In this document: piece after piece, positions 1 to 7,832 of the stretch
How positions within the stretch are numbered: the stretch's first letter is position 1
Layout of the letters: every line of letters begins with the position of its first letter
Assembly (NCBI RefSeq): GCF_007830175.1
Contig: NZ_VLKH01000003.1
Location: 124,001 to 188,000, forward strand
Direction of reading: 5' to 3'
DNA length: 64,000 nucleotides
From: Sedimentibacter saalensis
GTDB lineage: Bacteria > Bacillota > Clostridia > Tissierellales > Sedimentibacteraceae
Made by a program: the position numbers and the translations under genes
Notes under the pieces: model-generated
The model's database searches: none
Seen by the model: the letters and a program-made list of their open reading frames with translations, nothing else
Told to the model about the DNA's origin: nothing

Positions 1-520
1 TTCCGCCTGAACCAACACCTGCTACGAATATGTCAAGGTCGTTAACCTGGCTTATTATTTCAGGAGCAGTGGTTTTATAATGAAATTCCGGGTTTGCCGG
101 GTTGTTGAACTGGTCAGGCATGAAGTAGTTCTTGTCATCCTTCAAAAGCTCATTTGCTCTGGCAATTGCCCCGGACATTCCCTTGGCACCTTCTGTGAGT
201 ATCAATGTTGCTCCATATGCTGCTATTATATTTCTTCTTTCAACGCTCATTGTTTCAGGCATTGTTATTACTACCTTGTATCCTTTGAGTCTTCCTATCA
301 GGGCAAGACCTATTCCTGTATTTCCGCTTGTAGGTTCAACAATGATGCTGTTTTTCTTCAATATTCCTTTTTCTTCTGCATCCAATATCATTCCAAGGGC
401 TGCTCTATCTTTTATGCTCCCGCCCGGATTGAATTTTTCCATTTTAATAAATATATTTTCTCCTGGCAATTGAACTATTGGAGTATTGCCTATTAATTTT
501 AAAGTTGTATAATTTTCCAT
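1..520 (-). CDS. cysK: Cysteine synthase (O-acetylserine sulfhydrylase), 3' end cut by window edge
   Basis: PLP-dependent beta-replacement enzyme that makes cysteine from O-acetylserine and sulfide in the cytoplasm. I translated the minus strand from the ATG at 520, which follows a GGATGG ribosome site. It opens MENYTTLKLIGNTPIVQL and contains the PLP-lysine motif GGSIKDRAA (near residue 37) and the loop PTSGNTGIGLA (near residue 65), both diagnostic of the CysK/CysM/CBS fold. About 173 codons are present; the frame is still open at base 1, where it reads VAGVGSGG, the glycine-rich phosphate loop. The usual length is about 300 residues, so more than a third of the gene lies outside. A Cys-type T-box leader immediately upstream supports the assignment. 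CysK versus CysM cannot be separated from this fragment. Confidence 0.93.
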   Translation of the reverse strand, partial: MENYTTLKLIGNTPIVQLPGENIFIKMEKFNPGGSIKDRAALGMILDAEEKGILKKNSIIVEPTSGNTGIGLALIGRLKGYKVVITMPETMSVERRNIIAAYGATLILTEGAKGMSGAIARANELLKDDKNYFMPDQFNNPANPEFHYKTTAPEIISQVNDLDIFVAGVGSGG

Positions 521-574
521 AACTACCATCCTTTTTACCCCTAAACCAGAAAAAAATATAGCTTCATGAGCTTT

Positions 575-867
575 ATTTTTAAATACAAAAAATCCGCCTC
601 TTAATTTTCATCAGAGACGGATATAATCCGCGGTTCCACTCTTATTGGCAATAAATTGCCCACCTTAACAGCACCATCATGCTATTTCATTTTAACGGGT
701 TGATTCCGCAGCAGCCTACTTTATATTTCGGTGCTGTACTCCGAAGGGCACTTCACATATACATCCAATAAGCATCCTTTCAGCCTGGAGATGCTCTCTC
801 TAAAAATTCAATATATATTACTTTCCTTCTTCACTGTATTTCCTACTAATTTAGTTGGGTATATTTT
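575..867 (-). promoter_or_regulatory. T-box riboswitch, cysteine specifier, in front of cysK
   Basis: Read on the minus strand, the leader has a stem I AG-box region (GAAGAAGGAAAGTA near 831-820), a specifier loop reading GAAGTGCCCTTCGGAG (754-739), the T-box AGTGGAACCGCGG (640-628), and a terminator whose arms ATCCGTCTC and GAGGCGGAT (622-592) are followed by a T-run at 591-585. Aligned to known leaders (GAA, one base, codon, AC or CC), the specifier codon is TGC (750-748), cysteine. Uncharged tRNA-Cys would pair there and with the T-box, preventing termination and allowing cysK expression. Exact stem I limits are approximate. Confidence 0.92.
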
Positions 868-873
868 TTACTT

Positions 874-902
874 ATTATATTATACCGTCTTAAAAAAAGC
901 AA
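874..902 (-). promoter_or_regulatory. Vegetative promoter for the T-box/cysK transcript
   Basis: The minus strand reads TTGCTT, 17 bases, TATAAT, placing a transcription start near 867, just upstream of stem I of the T-box. The -10 box is perfect and the -35 box matches 4 of 6. Confidence 0.6.
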
Positions 903-962
903 CACTTTTTTAAAAATATTTTTAATAATTTTTTATGCCAATTAATTGATAATTATTTTACT

Positions 963-1580
963 TTAATTGTCACTTTTCAGCCTATTAATGAAGCTGTAGG
1001 TTATTTTTGCTGTAAGTCCCCATATAACTTTATCTTCATATTTATAAAAATAAACAGGATACCTAATGTTACCCCAATTGTAATTGATTCCGTCATTGAC
1101 CATGTGGTATGGAAAATCCTTGTCTGCCTGAGGAAGGTAGTTCATGTAATATTTTTCCGGCTCATTGTTCAAAAAATATGACAAGGGAACACAAAAAAGA
1201 TCATCAACCTCATCCTTGCTGTAGGGAATTTCAGATACGTCAAGGTTTTTGATGTATCCCAGAAATGAATATACAAACGAACCGCTTTTGCTTGTAGCAT
1301 AATCAAGTTCAGACAATATTTCTATGTTTTGTTTTGGAATTCCAAGCTCTTCCCATGTTTCACGCATGGCAGCTTCGGCTGGATTTTCAAAGTCCTCAAT
1401 CTTTCCTCCGGGAAATGAAATTTCGCCTGGCTGTCTTATGGTTTTGGACCTTACTTCATATATGAGATTAAGTTCTCCATCTTTTTCAACCAGCGGAACC
1501 AGCACAGAAAACCTGAAATCTTCATCAATTGGTTTTGGTTCAACATCATTTATTTTATTTTTTATATATTCAATATTCAT
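963..1580 (-). CDS. Nudix hydrolase, CoA pyrophosphatase-like
   Basis: Cytoplasmic hydrolase of nucleoside-diphosphate-linked compounds; by subfamily it probably cleaves CoA or its oxidised forms to 4'-phosphopantetheine and adenosine 3',5'-bisphosphate. The complete Nudix box runs from GGKIEDFENPAEAAM into RETWEELGI (about residues 58-80). It is preceded by VRSKTIRQPGEISFPGG, which resembles the UPF0035 signature of CoA-specific members (NudL/YeaB). The 205-residue length is normal for that group. Its ATG overlaps the stop of the upstream transporter gene as TAATG, so the two are translationally coupled. Substrate is inferred from the subfamily only. Confidence 0.85.
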   Translation of the reverse strand: MNIEYIKNKINDVEPKPIDEDFRFSVLVPLVEKDGELNLIYEVRSKTIRQPGEISFPGGKIEDFENPAEAAMRETWEELGIPKQNIEILSELDYATSKSGSFVYSFLGYIKNLDVSEIPYSKDEVDDLFCVPLSYFLNNEPEKYYMNYLPQADKDFPYHMVNDGINYNWGNIRYPVYFYKYEDKVIWGLTAKITYSFINRLKSDN

Positions 1581-2125
1581 TATCCGTTAAGCCTCATCAA
1601 TCCAAATAATATAAATACCAGTCCTGATATTGTTTTTATTATATAAGATGGAATGTGTTTAGTCAACGATGAGCCAATAATTATTCCAATGAAGCCAATG
1701 AACAGCATTCCTGCAACAGAGCCTGCAAGCACCATCAAAGGATACTGTGCCTCCATGGCAAGAGTCATTGCAGTAAGCTGTGTCTTATCTCCTATTTCTC
1801 CCAGGAAGAAAGTCAGAGCGGTTGTTATTATGGGGCCAAATCTGAAACACTTGTCAGTGCAGTCTTCATCATCGGAAATTATTATGATAATTCCAAAGAA
1901 TATAAACATTAATCCTGCAAAAATCTGAAGCAGATTCTGGTCAATCATACCGGACAAAAGACTTCCTAAAAACACCGCTGCTCCGTGATTTAAAAAAACC
2001 CCCAGGAGTATACCTAAAAGCATTTGAACCATGGTGTACTTTGCAGCCAGGGTCATTAGCATAAGTTGAGTTTTATCACCTATTTCAGCAGCAAAGACCA
2101 GTACAAAAGCTTCTATGAATTCCAT
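1580..2125 (-). CDS. TMEM165/GDT1 (UPF0016) family cation transporter, probable Mn2+ exporter
   Basis: Integral membrane protein of 181 residues with six predicted helices arranged as two homologous halves. Each half carries the family signature: AAEIGDKTQLMLMTLA near residue 13 and LGEIGDKTQLTAMTLA near residue 108. The acidic E-x-G-D-K-T/S motifs bind the divalent cation. Bacterial relatives (MneA) export manganese, and eukaryotic ones move Mn2+ or Ca2+. Many bacterial homologues sit behind a yybP-ykoY manganese riboswitch, but the roughly 100-bp leader here is too short and AT-rich to hold one. It starts at ATG 2125 after a GGAGGAATT site. It is divergent from the glycosyltransferase gene and coupled to the Nudix gene. 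Confidence 0.88.
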   Translation of the reverse strand: MEFIEAFVLVFAAEIGDKTQLMLMTLAAKYTMVQMLLGILLGVFLNHGAAVFLGSLLSGMIDQNLLQIFAGLMFIFFGIIIIISDDEDCTDKCFRFGPIITTALTFFLGEIGDKTQLTAMTLAMEAQYPLMVLAGSVAGMLFIGFIGIIIGSSLTKHIPSYIIKTISGLVFILFGLMRLNG

Positions 2126-2251
2126 GTAATTCCTCCATTAATTTATTATCAAACAAACTCTTTAATTAATTGTCCATATATATTATAATATTTGATATGA
2201 AGTACAATCAGAACAAAAATATTATTTTGATTGCTTATGTTTGGAGGCATT

Positions 2252-3346
2252 ATGTTGAATATACTAATTACCACAGCACCATTCGGAAACGGACATAAGA
2301 TGGTGGCTACAGCTTTAAAAAATGCATTTATAAACAAGGGGTACACCAATGTCTTTGTAGTTGACTTGTTTACAGAGGCTCACCCCAAAATCACTGAAAC
2401 AATTAAAAAGGCATACATAAAAAGCTATGACTTCGGAGAAGCATATTCTAAAATTTATTATGGCTCCGAAAAGCTTACGGACATGAAAGTCATTGAATTA
2501 TACAGAAACTTTGGTTACAAAAAACTTGATGAAATAGCCAGGCAATTCCAGCCGAATCTCATAATAAACACATTTCCCATATTGTCATCACTTAAGGTAA
2601 AAGACAAGAACAACAAAAATATACCTGTGTTTAACATTGTTACAGATTTTTACGTTCACAAGCTATGGATAAGCGAAGAAATAGACAAATTTTACATAGC
2701 TACAAATGAGCTTCAGGAAGAAATGAAAAAAATGAACATTCCTGTTGAAAAAACAGTTGTTTCAGGCATACCAATACGAGATGCCTTTGAAGAAGTTGAA
2801 AACATAGCAAATTTGTACAAAAAGTACAATTTTCGAAAAGGCAAAAAAATTGTATTGATAAATTCCGGTGCATTCGGAGTGTTCAGAAGCATAAAAAATG
2901 TTTGTGTTGAACTATGCAAGGACAGATCAATTCAGGTTGCTGTTGTTTGCGGAAACAATACAGCTCAGAAGGAAAGTCTTGAATCCCTCGGTCTTAGAAA
3001 TCTGAAGGTTTTTGGATTTACCGAAAACATTGATGAACTTTATAAAATATCAAGCTGCATGATAACAAAATCCGGCGGCATAACTTTAAGCGAAGCATTG
3101 GCTGTTCAAATTCCTCTCATAATAATAAAGCCTGTGCCGGGACAGGAAAAGGAAAATGCCCTTTATTTTGAGAAAAAAGGGGCTGCTATAATTGCAAACA
3201 ATACATTTCAAATAATTAACAGCACGAAGGAACTTATAAAGAATCCTGACATGCTCAATGCAATGCGAAAAAATATGAGGAAAATGTATTATAAATCATC
3301 TTCTGAAAAAATAGTTGATGATGTGGTTGAAAGTATAGAAAAATAA
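2252..3346 (+). CDS. MGDG-synthase/UgtP-like glycolipid glycosyltransferase
   Basis: Membrane-associated glycosyltransferase that probably moves a hexose from a UDP-sugar to diacylglycerol. The N-terminus ILITTAPFGNGHKMVATAL matches the acceptor-binding start of the MGDG synthase family (UgtP, MurG-like GT28 fold). The C-terminal donor site is recognisable in TKSGGITLSEALAV and VPGQEKENALYF (about residues 277-310). I start at ATG 2252 (364 aa) because TTTGGAGG sits five bases upstream; an in-frame TTG at 2231 would add seven residues that include the ribosome site itself. The gene is 9 bp ahead of the RND adaptor, so it is likely cotranscribed with the exporter. The sugar and acceptor are unknown. 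Confidence 0.8.
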   Translation: MLNILITTAPFGNGHKMVATALKNAFINKGYTNVFVVDLFTEAHPKITETIKKAYIKSYDFGEAYSKIYYGSEKLTDMKVIELYRNFGYKKLDEIARQFQPNLIINTFPILSSLKVKDKNNKNIPVFNIVTDFYVHKLWISEEIDKFYIATNELQEEMKKMNIPVEKTVVSGIPIRDAFEEVENIANLYKKYNFRKGKKIVLINSGAFGVFRSIKNVCVELCKDRSIQVAVVCGNNTAQKESLESLGLRNLKVFGFTENIDELYKISSCMITKSGGITLSEALAVQIPLIIIKPVPGQEKENALYFEKKGAAIIANNTFQIINSTKELIKNPDMLNAMRKNMRKMYYKSSSEKIVDDVVESIEK

Positions 3347-3355
3347 GAGGTATTT

Positions 3356-4543
3356 ATGAGAAAATTCTTGGTTTTGCTCGCCCTTATGTTGTTTCTTTCA
3401 GGCTGCAGCAGGGAAAAAAGTGCAGTTTCTGATCGTGCTGCGCTTGTTGAAACCATTACTGTTAATCTGGAAAGCACAGACACTTACTTAAAATATGTAG
3501 GGATAATAAACAGTGATTCCTTTAAAAAATACTCCTTTAAATCAAGCGGTATACTGAAGTCAATATATGTGCAACAAGGCCAGAGTGTGGATGAAGGGGA
3601 AGTTTTGCTTGAGCTTGACAAGTCTGATTTAAAAATTCAGACAGATGCAGCCAAAAATCAGGCAGATGCTGCATATTCACAATATGAAAAAGCACTTTCA
3701 GGAGCTCAGGACGAAGATATAAGCGCTGCAAAGATTGATGTTGAAAAAGCACAGGCTGCATATGACTACGCCCTTCTTACATTCAATGACACAAAAATTC
3801 TTTTCGAAGAAGGAGCCGTGTCGCAGTCAAGCTTCAAAGAAGCAGAGCTTGGTTTAAACATTGCTGAAAAGGAGCTTGATCAGTCAAAAGAAGTTCTTAA
3901 TAAAACATTGGCAGGCACTCGAAGCGAAGACATTTCTTCTGCAAAATCTCAGTATGAAATGTCTTATAATAACTATGAGGCTGCTTTAAAGCTATATGAA
4001 GAAGCAACTCTTGTCTGTGATGTTAATGGATACGTTGCAGACATTTTATATAAAGAAGGTGAACTTATTCCTGCAGGCTATCCTGTCATATTAGTTCAAA
4101 GCAAAAATCAAATTGCCACAGTTGGATTAACTCAGGAAGACTCTGAAAAAGTAAGCGTTGGAACCCTGGCCAGAATCACTGTAAACAATGAAGTGTATTC
4201 AGGAAAAATAACAAACATAAATCAGACTCCTGACGAAGCAACCATGACATTTACAGCAGAAATATCCATTGATACGGACAAAAAATTTTACATAGGTTCC
4301 ATAGCCGAAGTGGAACTCATAACAGGAAAATCTGACGGAATTTATCTTGAAATACCATACATTTTAAATGATGGTGAAAATTACGTCTACATACTGGAAG
4401 AAGGAAAATCCATAAGAAAAAATATTGAGGTTTTAGATATAGTGGATGACAAGGCACTGATAAGGGGATTGTCAGACAATGATGAATTGATTATAAACGG
4501 AACTGACAATATTAAAGATGGTTCCCATGTTATGAAAAAGTGA
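3356..4543 (+). CDS. RND efflux periplasmic-adaptor-type lipoprotein (HlyD/AcrA family)
   Basis: Membrane fusion subunit of the exporter encoded next. A lipoprotein signal peptide ends in the lipobox LSGC with Cys17 as the lipidation site. A biotinyl-lipoyl-like half-motif follows (FKSSGILKSIYVQQGQSVDE, about residues 62-81). Next come two helical segments rich in Ala, Glu and Lys that form the alpha-hairpin coiled coil (about 90-215), then the second lipoyl half and beta-barrel (about 220-330). At 395 residues it is typical in length. The stop lies 7 bp before the RND gene. In a one-membrane cell it would be anchored outside the cytoplasmic membrane with no outer-membrane channel to dock to; none is encoded nearby. 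Confidence 0.88.
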   Translation: MRKFLVLLALMLFLSGCSREKSAVSDRAALVETITVNLESTDTYLKYVGIINSDSFKKYSFKSSGILKSIYVQQGQSVDEGEVLLELDKSDLKIQTDAAKNQADAAYSQYEKALSGAQDEDISAAKIDVEKAQAAYDYALLTFNDTKILFEEGAVSQSSFKEAELGLNIAEKELDQSKEVLNKTLAGTRSEDISSAKSQYEMSYNNYEAALKLYEEATLVCDVNGYVADILYKEGELIPAGYPVILVQSKNQIATVGLTQEDSEKVSVGTLARITVNNEVYSGKITNINQTPDEATMTFTAEISIDTDKKFYIGSIAEVELITGKSDGIYLEIPYILNDGENYVYILEEGKSIRKNIEVLDIVDDKALIRGLSDNDELIINGTDNIKDGSHVMKK

Positions 4544-4550
4544 GGCTTTT

Positions 4551-7500
4551 ATGAAAAAAATCATTTCATTTTTGCTCAGGGAAAAGTATGTTGCAGTTGC
4601 TGCTTTTGTACTTACAATATTGTTTGGAATTTTTTCATTTTACCGCATGCCTCGTCAGGAAAATCCTGACATAACAAGCCCATCTGCCTTAATTACAACT
4701 GTGTACCCCGGTGCCTCTGCCCATGATGTTGAAGAGCTTGTGACTAAAAAAATTGAAGAAGAAGCTTCAAAAATAGATGGCATAGAAAAAATAGACTCTA
4801 TATCAAATGACAATTTCAGTGCAGTCATTGTTACCATAAGTTATTCCGTTGACAAGCAAAAACAGTGGTCTGATTTAAAGGAATACATAGACAATGTGAA
4901 ATCTGAACTTCCATCAGGTTGTTATGAGCCCCATGTTGATACTGAGTCAATGGTTGAGACAGCAGGAATGCTGTTGTCTGTTTCAGGAGATAATCTTACT
5001 CCCAGCCAACTTGATTATTATGTAAAAAAATTAAAACAGAACCTTTTACCTATTGAAGAAATAAATAAAATTACCATAGCAGGAAATACGCAAAAAAAAG
5101 TATTTGTTGAAACAAATGCAATGAAACTAAACAATTATTCAATTTCAATAGAAGAAATATATAATCTCCTTCAGGCACAGAACTTACGGATACCTGCAGG
5201 AGCAATTGACACACCGGGCGGAAAGATAAATGTTAATGTTCCCGAGAGTTTCGAGTCCCTTGAAGACATTGAAAATATAATAATAGCCGCATCCGAAAGA
5301 GGAATAGTAAGGCTCAAGGATGTAGCAAATGTTTATTTTGGTGAAGATGATGATGCAAAAAAAATATACTCTAAGGGCAAAAATGCAGTTGTTCTTGCTG
5401 CATATTTCAAAACTAAAAACAATGTTGTTCTTGTTGGGGATGAAATAGATGATGCTATTCTTAAAACAAAAAACAGTGCTTCAGCAGATTTAGATATTGA
5501 TAAAATTACATTCCAGCCTGAAGATGTAAAACTTGCCCTTGATGATTTTATTTTGAACCTCTTTGAAGGAATCATATTTGTGATTGTCATTGTTCTTATT
5601 GGCATGGGAATAAGAAATGCCCTGATAGTATCAGTTTCACTGCCTCTTACTATATTTGCCTCGTTTTGCTTCATGTATATTTTCAAAATTGACTTGCAGC
5701 AAATATCCATAGCAGGACTCATCATGGCAGTTGGAATGGTTGTTGACAACTCCATAGTTGTGACGGATGCAGTGCAGATGAGGCTTAACGAAGGACTTCC
5801 AAACAATCAGGCTGCACTTGAAGGCGTTATGGAATCTGCAGTACCTGTATTCACTTCAACACTCACCACGGTTGCTGCCCTTGCAACACTTTTTGTTCTG
5901 CCCGGAGAAGCAGGTGAATTCATAAAGACAATGCCTGTTGTAATAATTGCTGCATTGTTGTTTTCTTATGCTGTCTCCATATTTGTTGTACCGGTTTTTG
6001 CAGCAATGTTTTTCAGGACAAACACAAAACTTGACAACTATGACAGCAAAACAAGACTGATTTTTTCAAATTTGCTAAGTGCCGCTTTTAGTCGCAAAAA
6101 ATTGTCAGCTATTCTGGTATTCGGCATTTTTTTCCTAAGCGTGGCAACTGCTGTTCTTGTTCTTCCTCTTGAAATTTTTCCGTACACAGATAAAAATTAC
6201 CTGTATGTAGATGTTGTAAACTCCAAGAAGGGCGATATAAAAAGCACATATGAGCTTACAAAGGATATAGAATCTCTCCTTGGTGACGAAAAAGCAATAG
6301 AAAGCATTTTTACCTGTGTTGGAGGATATTTTCCAAAGTATTACCTGACATCTGCAATTGGTTCAGACTCAGCTGACTTTTCACAACTGATTGTAAAATT
6401 CAACCTGAAAAATGATAAAGCATTTGGAAAAGACAAGCAGGAGTTCATGATGCACATTCAAAATAAATTAAACGAAAATATCACAGGAGCTCAGATAACT
6501 GCCAAACTACTTGCAATAACAGCTCCAGGATCAGACATAGAAATTTTGATTTCCGGAAATGAAAGAACTAACCTTGTTGAAAAAGCAAACATGATTAAAG
6601 ATGAACTCATGAATATTGAAGGATTGTACAATGTTGCAAGCTCATATGCAAAGAATCGTCAGGAATACAGCATAGACGTAGACAACAGCATTGCTTCTGT
6701 CATGGGGCTTACTAAGTATGACATCCAGCGCCAGGTAAACATAGCTCTTAGCGGAATAAATGCTTCAGTTTTAAATTCAGATGACAATGAGTATGACATT
6801 GTGCTCAAATCAAACATTGCAAGCATAAGTGATCTTGAAAACTTTAAAATAAAGTCAACTGCCACCGGAAACAAAATAATGCTTAAGCAGGCAGCAGATG
6901 TTACACTAAGTGCAGCAGAGCCATCAGCCCAGCGATACAACAAATCGCCAGTCATAAAGGTTACTGCAGAGGTTTCCAAAGGATACAGCGCCCAGATGGC
7001 ACAAAATAAAATTGAAAAAATAATCAATTTAAACTATTCTGATGATGACATAGACTTTGAATTCGGCGGAGAAAAACAGACATTGTCCAAGTACCTTAAA
7101 GGTCTTGGCATAGCTGCTGCCATATCCCTTGCGGTAATTTTCGTTATTTTGATGATTCAGTTCAGTTCACTCTTGCAGCCGCTGATAATAATGATATCCG
7201 TTCCGTTGTCAGTAATAGGTTCCATTTTCGGATTGTGGATTTTTGATCAGCCGTTTTCATTTACTGCAGGCCTTGGACTTTTGTCTCTCATAGGAATTGT
7301 TGTAAACAACGCCATACTTCTTCTTGAATACATAAACAGAGCAAGGCGCGACGGATTAACAATAGATGAAGCCTGCAAAAGTTCAGTTAAAAGAAGGTTT
7401 CGCCCAATAATGCTTACTACAATAACAACAGTGGTTGGACTTGTTCCATTGGCTTTATCTGCAAGTTCATTTTTTACACCAATGGCTGTGGCTCTTATGA

Positions 7501-7571
7501 CAGGCCTTATGGTTTCCACACTGCTTACTTTGATTGTTGTTCCCATGTTTTACAGCATGGTTGAAAAATAA
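4551..7571 (+). CDS. RND family efflux transporter (AcrB/MdtB superfamily)
   Basis: Proton-driven export pump of 1006 residues with the family's duplicated plan: one N-terminal helix (about 10-30), large extracytoplasmic porter loop (about 35-330), six helices, second loop (about 545-850), and five or six C-terminal helices. The opening YRMPRQENPDI and PGASAHDVEELVTKKIEE are classic RND motifs. In helix 4, MAVGMVVDNSIVV keeps the first of the two proton-relay aspartates but has Asn at the second. In helix 10, GIVVNNAILLLEYI has Asn where AcrB has the relay lysine. Such changes occur in Gram-positive and HAE2-like pumps, so the protein is probably functional. Substrates are unknown. Neighbours suggest an envelope lipid or amphiphile, but this is inference. 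Confidence 0.9.
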   Translation: MKKIISFLLREKYVAVAAFVLTILFGIFSFYRMPRQENPDITSPSALITTVYPGASAHDVEELVTKKIEEEASKIDGIEKIDSISNDNFSAVIVTISYSVDKQKQWSDLKEYIDNVKSELPSGCYEPHVDTESMVETAGMLLSVSGDNLTPSQLDYYVKKLKQNLLPIEEINKITIAGNTQKKVFVETNAMKLNNYSISIEEIYNLLQAQNLRIPAGAIDTPGGKINVNVPESFESLEDIENIIIAASERGIVRLKDVANVYFGEDDDAKKIYSKGKNAVVLAAYFKTKNNVVLVGDEIDDAILKTKNSASADLDIDKITFQPEDVKLALDDFILNLFEGIIFVIVIVLIGMGIRNALIVSVSLPLTIFASFCFMYIFKIDLQQISIAGLIMAVGMVVDNSIVVTDAVQMRLNEGLPNNQAALEGVMESAVPVFTSTLTTVAALATLFVLPGEAGEFIKTMPVVIIAALLFSYAVSIFVVPVFAAMFFRTNTKLDNYDSKTRLIFSNLLSAAFSRKKLSAILVFGIFFLSVATAVLVLPLEIFPYTDKNYLYVDVVNSKKGDIKSTYELTKDIESLLGDEKAIESIFTCVGGYFPKYYLTSAIGSDSADFSQLIVKFNLKNDKAFGKDKQEFMMHIQNKLNENITGAQITAKLLAITAPGSDIEILISGNERTNLVEKANMIKDELMNIEGLYNVASSYAKNRQEYSIDVDNSIASVMGLTKYDIQRQVNIALSGINASVLNSDDNEYDIVLKSNIASISDLENFKIKSTATGNKIMLKQAADVTLSAAEPSAQRYNKSPVIKVTAEVSKGYSAQMAQNKIEKIINLNYSDDDIDFEFGGEKQTLSKYLKGLGIAAAISLAVIFVILMIQFSSLLQPLIIMISVPLSVIGSIFGLWIFDQPFSFTAGLGLLSLIGIVVNNAILLLEYINRARRDGLTIDEACKSSVKRRFRPIMLTTITTVVGLVPLALSASSFFTPMAVALMTGLMVSTLLTLIVVPMFYSMVEK

Positions 7572-7595
7572 AATAAAAACAGCAGCCATTGCTGC
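7568..7595 (-). terminator. Intrinsic terminator shared by the symporter gene; invaded by repeat copy 1
   Basis: The minus strand has the hairpin GCAGCAATGGCTGC followed by TGTTTTTATTTTATTTTTC. It sits at the 3' end of the minus-strand symporter unit, but about 215 bp of repeat DNA separates it from a second copy of its 5' arm. The octamer ATTGCTGC (plus strand) occurs at 7588-7595 and again at 7808-7815. Confidence 0.65.
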
Positions 7596-7807
7596 CGTCA
7601 GACTATTGACAAACAAATTTCCACATATCATATGGGCGGGTCTTGTTGACGTCACTGGAATAGTCTTCCCTATCATCCTGAACGATAGTGAAGGATCTCA
7701 TCTTTGTTGAAAACATGAGATTCTTCGGCTGCGCCTCAGAATGACAGTGAATAAATGTATAGTTTTTCAGTGGCATCGTCTTGTGCCCGCCCGGTTGAAT
7801 CATCAGA
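7596..7807. repeat. Interspersed terminator-associated repeat, copy 1
   Basis: Starts with the family end motif AGACTATTGACAAAC (7600-7614) directly after the terminator hairpin. It continues into GGGCGGG (7634-7640), an inserted 131-bp palindromic element, and closes with CCCGCCC (7786-7792). The outer GGGCGGG and CCCGCCC are the two arms of a hairpin seen intact in copies 2 and 3. Flanked by 8-bp direct repeats ATTGCTGC. Confidence 0.8.
7647..7777. mobile_element. MITE-like palindromic element nested in repeat copy 1
   Basis: A 131-bp non-coding element flanked by GTCTTGT (7640-7646 and 7778-7784), which looks like a target duplication. Its ends are imperfect inverted repeats (TGACGTCACTGGAATAG against GATGCCACTGAAAAAC). 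The interior is palindromic: CATCCTGA and GGATCTCATC on one arm, GATGAGA-like GAGATTCTTCG and CAGAATGACA on the other. It is strongly similar to 44576-44707 in inverted orientation. It encodes no protein, so any mobility would have to be trans-driven. Confidence 0.7.
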
Positions 7808-7832
7808 ATTGCTGCTGTTTCTTATTATATTG

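Noticed and set aside
80..496. Plus-strand open frames of 138 and 113 codons near the window start
   Set aside because: They are antisense to a clear cysteine synthase on the minus strand and show no family resemblance or ribosome site.
2126..2251. yybP-ykoY manganese riboswitch upstream of the TMEM165-type gene
   Set aside because: The divergent gap is about 100 bp of AT-rich DNA and lacks the conserved GC-rich stems.
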